From NCBI GenBank assembly GCA_023418995.1, contig JAEZYP010000020.1, positions 54,895 through 118,894 on the forward strand: 64,000 nt of DNA, given 5' to 3'. Position 1 is the stretch's first letter, and the number at the start of each line of letters is the position of its first letter. This DNA comes from Bacillota bacterium. Lineage in GTDB: Bacteria > Bacillota > Clostridia > Oscillospirales > Acutalibacteraceae. This document shows positions 7,633 through 16,002 of this stretch, one piece after another. Both the position numbers and the translations under genes were made by a program. The notes beneath the pieces were generated by a model. The model was not told the DNA's origin. It did no database searches and saw only the letters and a program-made list of their open reading frames with translations.

Positions 7633-9576
7633 TTGAAAAAAATTCTTTCGATGCTATTGTCCGTAGCCATCCTGGCTGCTACGGTACCAACCGTGAGCTG
7701 CGCCGCCGCCACCGCCGGCAATCAGGCAGGAACAATTGATAAGCACGGCGCGAAAACCTACCTCGGGCTGACCTCCGATTGGGGCGGCACCTGGAATGAA
7801 TCGAAATTCACCGAGGTTACGGACGGAAACGTCACCTGGGACGGCGACCTTACGATTAAAAGCGGCTCTGTCAAGGACGTGACAGTAAACGGAAGCAACT
7901 CCAAGGTTGTTGTAACAAACGGTAAAATGAGCGACCTTACTGTTAACGGAGACAACTCCACCCTGTCTATTACAACCGGTGTCATCGACGACATCGACTG
8001 CTCGGGCAAAACGACCGTCACGAACGGAACCATTGGCTCCATTTTCTCTGGCGGAGACCTTACAATTAACGGCGGCACGATAAAACGCGCGGTAGAATCT
8101 GACCGTCAGATTACCTTCAGCGGAAAAATCGCCATCGGCGGTGCGGTCAGCGCGGATAAAATAGTCTCCAACTCCTCCGCTGGCATATCCATTGCGAATA
8201 CGGTCACGGCAAAGACCTCCGTAACCCTGAACAACAACAATCTGAAAGCAGATGAGATTAAGGGCAGCGGTTCAGCGGTGCTGGAGCTCAAAGCCTTTAC
8301 GGGGAAGCTGCCGAAAATAACGGATATGGACAAAATTACGGTGGATGCAACCAGCGTTGCGACCGCGTCAACAAAGCTGGTTGCCGGAACGCTGTCTATT
8401 CTGCAAAAGGGCGAATTCATCTCAGCGTATCCGGTCGAGCTGGATGAACTGATCGGCCCCGGCGCAATAACCGTCAATTCCGGCGGTCTGCTGATCCACA
8501 GTGATATTACCGGAAGACCGCTGCTCCTTTTCAATAATATTATCCGTGCCGGGCAGGAAGCATTCCGCGCGGATCAAACGGCAAATGTCAGAGAAGACGA
8601 CGTCAGTATTTATGATTATGATTTGGAAAAAAATTATTCAGGCGGTTATGATATTTTTAAATTCAAGTCTGTTTTAAGCGAGGGAATTACCTTAAGCATC
8701 CATGACGTTACCCTGAGCGACAAGACTCCGGCGCTGATCAGAACCACGGTAAAGCCGAAATTCACCGAGTTCGCAACCGGAACCAAGATGGTCTGGGAGC
8801 TGCACGGCGATACAAAATCCTTTTCCATTTCTCCGAACACAACGGATAACTCCTGCAAGGTGACCTTCAATAACGCCGCCGGTTCCTACCGGGCGCAGCT
8901 GGTGGCTTATCTGGTGGACGCCAAGGGAGACCGCCTTACCGACTATAAATCCGATTCCTGCATCCTGCGTGCCGGTACGGGCGCCGCGGACACACCGCCG
9001 GCAAATACGGGAACAGGCTCCGGGATTACGTTGGATACCTCGGCGGTAACGGTCGGCGTCGGCAATACCTACTGGGTGCTGGCAATGACCGATTCCAAAA
9101 CGCCTCCGATACAGCTTTCCTACAATTCCGCCGTCGCGGTTATCGGAAAACCGGCGGCATACAATTACGGCGGAAAAACCGGTTGGGTTTACCCGGTTAC
9201 CGGCGTAGGCAAGGGCGAAGTTACCATTGATATCGGCGGGCAAAAGATGATTACCAAGGTATCCGGCGGCAGCATTATCGTAGATACCTCCTCCTACACG
9301 CTAAGCCCGGGCGGCAAATATTCCATCGGCGTGCGGATGTACGGTCTGAACAGGAACAATCTCAACGTGCATTCGGGCAATTCCTGCACATCGGTGCAAT
9401 ACGGCGGGAAAACGAAAGAGGGGCTTGAGCTTTATACCGTAACCGCCAATTCGGAGGGAACCGGGTCGGTAATTTTTGAAATTACCGGCGGGCAGTCGGT
9501 CGTTACGCAGATCAGCGTGGTGAACGGCGCGAAGCCCGGCGGCGTGAGCGGCAGGCTCATTGCCTCCGCAAACTGA
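7633..9576 (+). CDS. secreted repeat-rich surface protein, function unknown
   Basis: A 647-residue protein with a Sec signal peptide (MKKILSMLLSVAILAATVP, cleavage probably near residue 25). The start is TTG after GAGGAGG. Residues about 55-200 are short alternating Thr/Val/Asn/Gly strands such as GDLTIKSGSVKDVTVNG, suggesting a right-handed beta-helix or stacked beta-solenoid. A middle domain holds GRPLLLFNN and AFRADQ. The last 200 residues contain two Ig-like beta domains (NTYWVLAMTD... and GGKYSIGVRMYG...). No LPXTG, SLH or cell-wall-binding motif is seen, so attachment is unknown. It is a paralogue of the protein at 17690-20470. A hairpin terminator follows. Confidence 0.75.
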   Translation: MKKILSMLLSVAILAATVPTVSCAAATAGNQAGTIDKHGAKTYLGLTSDWGGTWNESKFTEVTDGNVTWDGDLTIKSGSVKDVTVNGSNSKVVVTNGKMSDLTVNGDNSTLSITTGVIDDIDCSGKTTVTNGTIGSIFSGGDLTINGGTIKRAVESDRQITFSGKIAIGGAVSADKIVSNSSAGISIANTVTAKTSVTLNNNNLKADEIKGSGSAVLELKAFTGKLPKITDMDKITVDATSVATASTKLVAGTLSILQKGEFISAYPVELDELIGPGAITVNSGGLLIHSDITGRPLLLFNNIIRAGQEAFRADQTANVREDDVSIYDYDLEKNYSGGYDIFKFKSVLSEGITLSIHDVTLSDKTPALIRTTVKPKFTEFATGTKMVWELHGDTKSFSISPNTTDNSCKVTFNNAAGSYRAQLVAYLVDAKGDRLTDYKSDSCILRAGTGAADTPPANTGTGSGITLDTSAVTVGVGNTYWVLAMTDSKTPPIQLSYNSAVAVIGKPAAYNYGGKTGWVYPVTGVGKGEVTIDIGGQKMITKVSGGSIIVDTSSYTLSPGGKYSIGVRMYGLNRNNLNVHSGNSCTSVQYGGKTKEGLELYTVTANSEGTGSVIFEITGGQSVVTQISVVNGAKPGGVSGRLIASAN

Positions 9577-9598
9577 ATCAACAGCACTTAAAGTTTCA

Positions 9599-9625
9599 GC
9601 GCCGCGTAACAGCGGCGCTTTTTCG
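9599..9625 (+). terminator. terminator after the 7633 surface gene
   Basis: GC-rich hairpin gcgccgc gtaaca gcggcgc followed by a T run, 22 bases beyond the stop codon. Confidence 0.8.
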
Positions 9626-9631
9626 TTAAAA

Positions 9632-9659
9632 AAGCAGGCTCCAAAAAAGGAGCCTGCTT
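9632..9659 (-). terminator. terminator of the major pilin gene
   Basis: An 11-base-pair stem aagcaggctcc / ggagcctgctt with an A-rich loop. On the minus strand it is followed by a T run, placed 20 bases after the pilin stop codon. Confidence 0.8.
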
Positions 9660-9678
9660 GCGATTCTTAGACTGATTT

Positions 9679-10122
9679 TTAAGAAAGTATAACGATTTCT
9701 TTTACTTTCATACCATTAAAATCATCTGGATAAGCTATTCCGTCGGAATCTTTCTTAGGATTAAGATAAATTTTGCCGTCTTTATAACCCCATTTTGCAC
9801 CCGAAACTTTAGCATCAGGTAAAGTTGCTATGCCTTTATATTTTAAAGCCTTCGTAACAGTCAAATCTTCAGCTTTTACGCTTTCAGTACCGATGGTCAA
9901 AGTACTATCTTTTGCCGCAAGGGCTTCCGCATACGCGGTTTTAATCGCCATTTCTACCGTCTGTGCGTTGGATTTGTCTACATTCTCGTTGGCGGTGCCA
10001 ATTACATTTGAAACGGTTGGAATGGCAATCGCCGCCAAAATCGCGATCAGCGCGACAACCATGACTAATTCAATAACGGTAAATCCTTTTTTGTTGGTTT
10101 TTGTTTTTAACTTTGTCATCAT
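9679..10122 (-). CDS. pilA: major type IV prepilin
   Basis: A 147-residue prepilin. A basic leader (MMTKLKTKTNKKG) is cut before Phe in the motif KKGFTVIELVMVVALIAIL; Glu5 of the mature protein is present, and the hydrophobic helix runs about 25 residues. The globular part has no cysteines and ends in a beta-rich tail, as in Clostridial PilA proteins. The first of two tandem ATG codons (10122, 10119) is reported; a GAGAGG site precedes it. A perfect sigma-A promoter and 5' hairpin lie upstream, and a strong terminator follows, so this looks like a monocistronic, strongly expressed major subunit, encoded apart from the machinery operon. Confidence 0.9.
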   Translation of the reverse strand: MMTKLKTKTNKKGFTVIELVMVVALIAILAAIAIPTVSNVIGTANENVDKSNAQTVEMAIKTAYAEALAAKDSTLTIGTESVKAEDLTVTKALKYKGIATLPDAKVSGAKWGYKDGKIYLNPKKDSDGIAYPDDFNGMKVKEIVILS

Positions 10123-10156
10123 AATAGGTTCTGCCTCTCTCTCTTTTTTCCATATT

Positions 10157-10181
10157 AAAGCATCCTCTTTCGAGATGCTTT
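10157..10181 (-). promoter_or_regulatory. 5' UTR hairpin of the pilin mRNA
   Basis: aaagcatc / gatgcttt forms an eight-base-pair stem with a nine-base loop, immediately after the predicted transcription start near 10183 on the minus strand. A terminal 5' hairpin of this sort often protects an mRNA from decay; that role here is inference. Confidence 0.45.
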
Positions 10182-10189
10182 CTGCTCAG

Positions 10190-10218
10190 ATTATAAATCG
10201 GAAATGTGACGCTGTCAA
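10190..10218 (-). promoter_or_regulatory. consensus sigma-A promoter of the major pilin
   Basis: On the minus strand TTGACA, a 17-base spacer and TATAAT, matching the sigma-A consensus at all twelve positions. This predicts very strong basal transcription of the pilin. Confidence 0.8.
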
Positions 10219-10354
10219 TAAAATGCTTTAAAATATTTCCTGTTGCCATATATAGTCACATATATACAAAAGTTTTTCACAATTAATCCTTATTATACCA
10301 TTACGTGACCAAAAATTTGGTAATAATAAAGAGTAAGCAGAAACGGCAAAATAC

Positions 10355-10383
10355 TTGCAAGCAAAGAATAAAAACGGTATACT
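10355..10383 (+). promoter_or_regulatory. sigma-A promoter of the pilus-associated gene cluster
   Basis: TTGCAA, a 17-base spacer and TATACT. Transcription would start near 10390, which rules out the ATG at 10388 and supports the start at 10418. Confidence 0.6.
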
Positions 10384-10417
10384 TTAAATGATTATGCGGA
10401 AGAGAAGGTGCTCAGAA

Positions 10418-12082
10418 ATGTCTGTTGGCTCAAAACGGGGGGCGGCCCTCGCAATTGTGGTGGTGGTCACCGCCGCGCTTTTGATTTTATCGGCGGCGCT
10501 GGTATCCTCCGCAAGCTTTAATCTGAGCTATTCCCAAAACAGCCTGCAGGACCGTCAGGCATATCTCGACGCCAAATCCGCCATCGAGTTCGGCAGGGCT
10601 TATGTTGTGAAAAACCCCACCTCCGGCGATTTCAAGGTCAACCTTGATCGAACCGACTATACCTTCTCAATCAATAAGGGCGCTGCGACCGCGAATACCG
10701 TCGCAGCCTATGAAAGTGCCGGAAAAATATTAAAAGCCAGCGCGAAGGACAAGACCCTCGACCGCTTTAAAACGCTGGGGTATCGCTTCCAGTTTTCCGA
10801 GGGGGCGTCGTCAAATTCGCCCGCTTATATTTCTGCTAGCCTCAAACTAGGAAATACGACAATTTTTAACGGAGCCTACAATAATTTTGCTCTAACTGGA
10901 AATGTAAGGGTTGATTTTCCTGTGTTTTCAAACACACGGGTTTCTTTATCGGGGAGAGATTGTGAAAGGCTCAGTTCACCGCAAATATATTTTATGGGGA
11001 ATCCAGATAGCTTCGTTGTAAATGGTGACGACTTTCAAACACGTTTAGTTTCGGACTTTATCTATTTTAACGGCAATATTAATTGTAATAATACATTAAA
11101 GCAAAACACCGGGTTGTTTTTATACCGGTTTGACAGCGACAATGATAAGACGAAATACGGAGTCGCGTATTTTAATAACGTTACAATCAGTTTTAGTGTG
11201 TGGGGGAGCAATAATAATAAAACGTCCTATTCTTATAAACTGAACGGCTTTTATCGATTTAAGGGCGGAACGAACCTTCTCAGCACGGATATCGATACGA
11301 ATATCCATACGGATATCGATGAGAAATCCAAAATGTTTATTCGTTTGGAGCCTGAAGAAATCGGGGATGTATTAGGGGACGAGGAGGGCGATGTGATTTT
11401 AGCGAATAAAGCCTATATTGAGAGCAACCATGATATTATTATACCGGGTGACACAACGGGAACTAAATGGACGAGTGACGTAAACGTGATACAGAGCAAC
11501 AAAACGGGATTTACGGATAAAGCGGTTTTTGTTTATGTAGTGGATTGCGGCAACTGGAACAACTTATTTAATAATTCTAATAAAGTTTCTTATCTTGCAA
11601 AAGAAATGTATTGGAACTACGTCAATGTACAGACGGATTTTGTAGTGCCGGAAGGCAAAAGTGAACAAAATAAGTATTCCCCCAATACACTTGTTTTTCA
11701 GGCAGAACATATATCATTAAACACGCAAAAGCATAACAGCCTTGATGATGACAGCGGGAAAAAACCAAAAATTGTAGGGAAAAAAGGTGCAAGCTTTTTC
11801 ATGATGCCTTTGGATACCAACGCAAAGGAATTTAACCTGACCATACCTACGGAGCTTGAAATCAAATATTCCGATACCAATAATAATAGTCATGAATATA
11901 CGATCAATGAAACTGGAACCTATCATATTAAGATTGGTTCAGAACCTTTCAAGGACGGTTTTAACTTATTCTCGTCGGAAGCGGAAAAATTCTTTGACGA
12001 AACAACACCGAGTTCCGGCGGCGGCTCGGGCGGCTCGGGCGGAACAACTGTCATCGGAGGAGAATACACCGATGGAAAATAA
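10418..12082 (+). CDS. pilus-associated secreted or membrane-anchored protein (PilX/adhesin-like)
   Basis: A 554-residue protein. The N-terminus (SKRGAALAIVVVVTAALLI) has one hydrophobic helix after a basic patch, followed by a helix with Tyr, Ser and Gln as in PilX or GspK-type minor pilins, but the Glu5 prepilin motif is not clear. The remainder is beta-rich and polar, ending in a Gly/Ser linker (GGGSGGSGG). ATG 10418 follows AAGGTG. The central part (about 10830-11990) is clearly poorer in G+C than the first 400 bases and the genes after it. It is the first gene of a cluster with the two prepilins and overlaps the next by 11 bases. A tip adhesin role is inference. Confidence 0.65.
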   Translation: MSVGSKRGAALAIVVVVTAALLILSAALVSSASFNLSYSQNSLQDRQAYLDAKSAIEFGRAYVVKNPTSGDFKVNLDRTDYTFSINKGAATANTVAAYESAGKILKASAKDKTLDRFKTLGYRFQFSEGASSNSPAYISASLKLGNTTIFNGAYNNFALTGNVRVDFPVFSNTRVSLSGRDCERLSSPQIYFMGNPDSFVVNGDDFQTRLVSDFIYFNGNINCNNTLKQNTGLFLYRFDSDNDKTKYGVAYFNNVTISFSVWGSNNNKTSYSYKLNGFYRFKGGTNLLSTDIDTNIHTDIDEKSKMFIRLEPEEIGDVLGDEEGDVILANKAYIESNHDIIIPGDTTGTKWTSDVNVIQSNKTGFTDKAVFVYVVDCGNWNNLFNNSNKVSYLAKEMYWNYVNVQTDFVVPEGKSEQNKYSPNTLVFQAEHISLNTQKHNSLDDDSGKKPKIVGKKGASFFMMPLDTNAKEFNLTIPTELEIKYSDTNNNSHEYTINETGTYHIKIGSEPFKDGFNLFSSEAEKFFDETTPSSGGGSGGSGGTTVIGGEYTDGK

Positions 12083-12497
12083 AAGGCTCGGTTTGCGTAA
12101 CGGGAAAAAAGGAACGACCCTGCTGGAGGTTGTCGCGGCGGCGGCAATCCTTTCCATTGTTGTGTTGGCGGCGCTGACAGCGATCGCCTTTTCTCACTCG
12201 ACCATCCTTTCCGGCAATACGCAGGCGAACGCCGCCGCGCAGGCGCAGAGCCTCGCGGATGAGCTGATAAACCAGCTGCACACGAAAGCGCCGGGCGAGA
12301 TTACGATTCGCGGCGCCGATCGGGTAGATTCTGGTTTTCCCGATCCTTCCAGGGAAAAGCAGTATTCCATTCAAACAGCCGCAAAGAGCGACGGGGTGGA
12401 GGGTTATGTCATCCGGACGGCAGTGTGTTATCAGGACGCAAACGGCAAAAAAATTGTCCAGATGCAGGCGTTTGCGGCAAAGGACGGAGGAAAATGA
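12072..12497 (+). CDS. minor prepilin (PilV/PilE-like)
   Basis: A 141-residue prepilin beginning MENKRLGLRNGKKGTTLLEV: cleavage is expected after KKG, with Glu5 retained (TTLLE) and a hydrophobic helix of about 20 residues. The remainder is short, with a predicted beta-rich head. The ATG at 12072 follows GGAGG and overlaps the end of the preceding gene by 11 bases. It overlaps the next prepilin by an ATGA. Co-encoded minor pilins usually prime pilus assembly; this is family knowledge, not seen directly. Confidence 0.8.
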   Translation: MENKRLGLRNGKKGTTLLEVVAAAAILSIVVLAALTAIAFSHSTILSGNTQANAAAQAQSLADELINQLHTKAPGEITIRGADRVDSGFPDPSREKQYSIQTAAKSDGVEGYVIRTAVCYQDANGKKIVQMQAFAAKDGGK

Positions 12498-12982
12498 TGA
12501 AGCTGCACTCAAAAAAAGGCATGACGCTCATGGAAATGATTCCGGCAGTCGTGCTGACCGCGGTGATCATCGCGGCGGCCGCTTCGGTTCTCTATCTGGG
12601 CGCGCATACCTTTCAGACCGGCACGGCGGGCGCGTCCAATCAGCAGAAGGGTTTGCTGGTCGAAAGCTATTTGCAGAAGTATGCCTCCGTTACAAAAAGC
12701 ATCGGTGACGGTACGGGCAGCGATAAATGCGTCGTTTTCTCTATTTCAAACCAGGTCCTGAAAATTCAGAACCGCGAAAGCACCTCGTCTGTAAAGACGC
12801 TTACAACCATAGATGGAATCAGTCAAATCCAGTTCACTTTAAGCGGAAACAAGCTGGATTATGTAATTGCGTTTGAGGGCACGACCTATACGCTTCACGG
12901 CGGAATTGTAATGAACAATACCCCGTCGGGAACGGTCAGCACCATATCGAACAATGATAAATCGGTTTCTTTCTCTTATTAA
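12494..12982 (+). CDS. minor prepilin
   Basis: A 162-residue prepilin with leader MMKLHSKKG and the motif GMTLMEM (cleavage before Met, Glu5 present), then a hydrophobic helix through about residue 30. The head domain is beta-rich with Ser and Thr (for example VVFSISNQVLKIQNRES). The first of two tandem ATG codons is reported; the second, at 12497, has slightly better spacing from GGAGG. It is the last gene of the cluster with the pilus-associated protein and the other minor prepilin. No terminator hairpin is evident in 12983-13118. Confidence 0.8.
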   Translation: MMKLHSKKGMTLMEMIPAVVLTAVIIAAAASVLYLGAHTFQTGTAGASNQQKGLLVESYLQKYASVTKSIGDGTGSDKCVVFSISNQVLKIQNRESTSSVKTLTTIDGISQIQFTLSGNKLDYVIAFEGTTYTLHGGIVMNNTPSGTVSTISNNDKSVSFSY

Positions 12983-13118
12983 TCGATTTGATTACTGTAA
13001 ATTTTCATAAATATCAGGATTTTGCATAGCAGCCATTCATTTTTTTTCCCGTTAACCGATATATACTTATGTTTCGTGTCGTATTTAACGGTTTCCGTTC
13101 ACAAAGGAGAGAAAAAGA

Positions 13119-14480
13119 ATGAATGCAAAAAATGCGAAAACTACGTTTTCGTTTAACGTGTTTTTGGCTTCGATTGCGGCAGAGCCGCTTGCAATAAAGT
13201 ACAAGCATATGGCAAACATTCTTAAGGTCTCCGAATCCACTGTTTCAAAGCTGCGGCATGGCAGAATCCGCAAGATGCCGGAGAATATAAAGCCCGATCA
13301 GATGGCTTTTCGCTTTGCCTCCGGAATTACAGGGGAGTTTAAGCCGACCCGTGTTACGGTTGACCGTTTTTTGGAGTATGCCCGTCTGCTGATTGAAAAG
13401 TATCTGTTTTCGGAGTCGTTGGGCGCGTTCGTCGCGCTTTTTGTAAACGCAGACCCGGCGGATGAGGAACGTTTATTGAAATTTTACAGCAGCATGATTC
13501 CGGAATTGATTTCACGCTGCTACGGTGAAGCATATGCAAACTCGGAGCGCGAATGCAGCAATTGGCAGGAATTTCATAAAAACGAAAAAACAGATGTTGT
13601 TTTTCAAAGAATTTGCAACGCTATTAATCAGAACGTCCTTGACGATGAAAAAATCTCGCAGCTTTTAAATGTAATCTATACCGAAAATCTGCGCCGCTTA
13701 TACAAAAAGCCCTATAGTGACCTTTCGTTTATTAAAATGCTCCATGAGTATGTTGCCGGTCAGGAGGGCCATCCTTTCTATAAATCGGTAAAGCGCAGGG
13801 AGGTTATTTCCATATCTGACGACGACAGTACAATCCGGCGGAGCATCAGCGTGCAGGAAATAATCGTTGCGCCCCGGTCTTGCCAGCTTAGGTTCACGTT
13901 AAGTCAGACCTTCCATCATTATGAACAGCTATCGCCGGAAGAGATTGTTAAGCGTGCGTTTGAAAACCTGAAGTGTACGGTGAACAACAATCCTCTTGTA
14001 AAATATATCAATGCACACGAGCATAATCAGTACCGAACACCCGAACAGTTCGTTGTGGCAATGAAGCAAATGGATGAAGTAAGCGGATTGATGAGTACGG
14101 AGCTGCTGTTTTCGTTCAATCTATATCCGCAAAAGCCCGGCGAGTCCTTCAATATTTCTTACGAGTACAGCAGTACGGCGCCTTTTATCCCCAATATTTC
14201 TTGCAATTTCAGTTATACCCTTCGTTACCCCTGCAAGTTTATGGACCATGAATTCCTTCTGGACGCGAAAGCCCAAAAAAAGTGGGGTCTGCGCGTGAAG
14301 CTGTTCGCGCCGATTACGAATAGTGCCGCTTCAGGGATGGAAGATAACGCGAAGTGCAGCGGAACGTCCCATTCCCGCCATATCGTTTTTTATGACTGGG
14401 CGATGGCAGGCTCGGGGTATTTCTGCAATATTTATGAAACGAAGTATGCGGACAGGCAGGCAAAGCTTCCTAAAAAATGA
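13119..14480 (+). CDS. protein of unknown function with N-terminal HTH-like segment
   Basis: A 453-residue soluble protein that I do not recognise. Residues about 28-50 (MANILKVSESTVSKLRHGR) read like the recognition helices of an XRE-type HTH. The middle (about 60-240) is helical and charged. The C-terminal half is beta-rich with aromatic motifs: LRFTLSQTFHHYE, NISCNFSYTLRYPCKF, and near the end VFYDWAMAGSGYFCNIYE. No signal peptide, membrane helix or catalytic motif is obvious. The ATG at 13119 follows AAAGGAGAG. It precedes the MORN and MBL genes on the same strand. A DNA-binding or sensor role is inference from the HTH-like segment only. Confidence 0.6.
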   Translation: MNAKNAKTTFSFNVFLASIAAEPLAIKYKHMANILKVSESTVSKLRHGRIRKMPENIKPDQMAFRFASGITGEFKPTRVTVDRFLEYARLLIEKYLFSESLGAFVALFVNADPADEERLLKFYSSMIPELISRCYGEAYANSERECSNWQEFHKNEKTDVVFQRICNAINQNVLDDEKISQLLNVIYTENLRRLYKKPYSDLSFIKMLHEYVAGQEGHPFYKSVKRREVISISDDDSTIRRSISVQEIIVAPRSCQLRFTLSQTFHHYEQLSPEEIVKRAFENLKCTVNNNPLVKYINAHEHNQYRTPEQFVVAMKQMDEVSGLMSTELLFSFNLYPQKPGESFNISYEYSSTAPFIPNISCNFSYTLRYPCKFMDHEFLLDAKAQKKWGLRVKLFAPITNSAASGMEDNAKCSGTSHSRHIVFYDWAMAGSGYFCNIYETKYADRQAKLPKK

Positions 14481-14491
14481 TGCAAAATGCC

Positions 14492-14521
14492 TTGCGCTGT
14501 CAGGATGCAATCCGATATAAT
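14492..14521 (+). promoter_or_regulatory. sigma-A promoter of the MORN-MBL gene pair
   Basis: TTGCGC, an 18-base spacer and TATAAT, located just beyond the stop of the HTH-like gene. It indicates that the MORN and MBL genes may be transcribed separately from the first gene of the cassette. Confidence 0.5.
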
Positions 14522-14553
14522 AATTATATATTTATAATGTAAAGAATTTCCAT

Positions 14554-14560
14554 GAGGGGG
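14554..14560 (+). promoter_or_regulatory. ribosome binding site fixing a non-standard start of the MORN gene
   Basis: The run gaggggg is the only strong site upstream of the MORN frame. An in-frame TGA at 14553-14555 limits the start to downstream codons, and the ATT triplets at 14565, 14568 and 14571 are the only ones at usual spacing. The TTG at 14592 is 31 bases away. Confidence 0.5.
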
Positions 14561-14567
14561 TGCTATT

Positions 14568-15968
14568 ATTATTCAACAAAATGAATCCGGTTTGCTGGTG
14601 TATGCCGTTCGCTACAAACCATATGATGGCAGCTCCCGGAACGATAGTTTACTCGCTCAGGTACGTAAAGATTTTCTTACCGGTTTTAAAAGCAAGTCTG
14701 GAAGGGTTCGGAGCTTCGCGGATGGAACGGAGATATTGAGCGTATATAAAATCAGCCGCAGCGGCTTTTCCTGGTTGCGGACCAGCGGGAAAGCCGTGTT
14801 GCAGAAGTCATACCGCCAAAAAGGCGGATACTACATATTGACCCGGAATATGGAGGGCGGAGTTGTCAGCAAGGCAGATTTCAATAAAAATCACCGCTGG
14901 CTGCAAACTGCGTACTACGCGGGGGATATTACAAAGCCGGCGGCGCTGCTGAAACCGAAGCAGGGGAGCGGGCTTATTTTGTTACAGCTTTGTGCGGAAG
15001 AGCAGATTTACCGGAAAAAGGAGCTGGAGCCCTACCCGTGTTTGGAAGGAACCGCAGAGCAAAGCTTTATCAACACGCTGGCAGGGGAGCCGCCGGTAGT
15101 CTGCGAAACCAGCTCCGGCAGCTTCTACTATTGCCTGCCGGAGGAGAAAGAGAGCCGGGAGGCGGCGGAAGCCGACCTGAAACTTGGAAATCAGAGTGTT
15201 CAGCCGGACTGGTCTCGGGAAGAGGAAGTCCCGGTGCATTTTGCATATATTGAGAACGATGGATCGGCCGCGGCGGAACAAACCCGCGAGCCGCCGTTAG
15301 ACAAGCCCGATGAAATAACGGAACCGTGTCAAGAAGTGTTAAAAGAAATGACAGGCACAGAGTACCCGCTTGACCGCGAGATATTCTGTATGGAGGAGCC
15401 GGAGCGAAAGCCCGCAAAATATACGGTGGCAGCAAAGGGATTGGGAGGCGGAACGCAGATCAGCGAAATCATCGCGCCGCACGTGGAGCGCGCGGCAAAA
15501 CGGATTGTGATCAGCGCGGAGGAAAGCTATCTCTATTTCGGAAAAGTAATCGAAGGTCTTCGGGAAGGGCGCGGCCGCACGCAGATGAAAAACGGCTGCA
15601 CTGCCTACGAGGGGAATTATCGTAGCGACAAGCGCGACGGATTCGGCACCTACTATTATAAATCGGGTAAAATCTGCTATGTGGGCGGCTGGAAGGAAAA
15701 CCGTCGTGACGGTGTGGGTGTTTCCTTCAGCTCAAAGGACGGTTCTATCTTCGTTGGAAAATGGAAGGATAACATTCCTACGGGAATCGGTACAGCCTTC
15801 GATGTGGACGGTAACCTGGTCTACACCGGCGAATGGAAGGACGGCAAGCGCCACGGGCACGGCACGGAATACAAAAACGGCAGAATTGTATATACCGGCG
15901 AGTTTCGTGAGGACCGTTATTATTCCGGATATCAGCATATTGAATCCTGCGAGAATCCTATTATATAA
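14568..15968 (+). CDS. MORN-repeat protein with unknown N-terminal domain
   Basis: A protein of about 466 residues if it starts at ATT 14568 (458 from TTG 14592). The first 300 residues are an unrecognised soluble domain with many Lys and Tyr (for example LLVYAVRYKPYDG) and an acidic linker around 180-260. The C-terminal 145 residues hold about five MORN repeats, readable as YEGNYRSDKRDGFGTYYYKSG, FVGKWKDNIPTGIGTAFDVDG and YTGEWKDGKRHGHGTEYKNG-type units. MORN repeats form elongated beta sheets that bind lipids or proteins; the partner here is unknown. No signal peptide. It is 34 bases before the MBL gene, so the two are probably co-transcribed. Confidence 0.7.
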   Translation: MIQQNESGLLVYAVRYKPYDGSSRNDSLLAQVRKDFLTGFKSKSGRVRSFADGTEILSVYKISRSGFSWLRTSGKAVLQKSYRQKGGYYILTRNMEGGVVSKADFNKNHRWLQTAYYAGDITKPAALLKPKQGSGLILLQLCAEEQIYRKKELEPYPCLEGTAEQSFINTLAGEPPVVCETSSGSFYYCLPEEKESREAAEADLKLGNQSVQPDWSREEEVPVHFAYIENDGSAAAEQTREPPLDKPDEITEPCQEVLKEMTGTEYPLDREIFCMEEPERKPAKYTVAAKGLGGGTQISEIIAPHVERAAKRIVISAEESYLYFGKVIEGLREGRGRTQMKNGCTAYEGNYRSDKRDGFGTYYYKSGKICYVGGWKENRRDGVGVSFSSKDGSIFVGKWKDNIPTGIGTAFDVDGNLVYTGEWKDGKRHGHGTEYKNGRIVYTGEFREDRYYSGYQHIESCENPII

Positions 15969-16002
15969 TGTAAATAGAATATTCCTTTGGAGGGCAGCAC
16001 GC

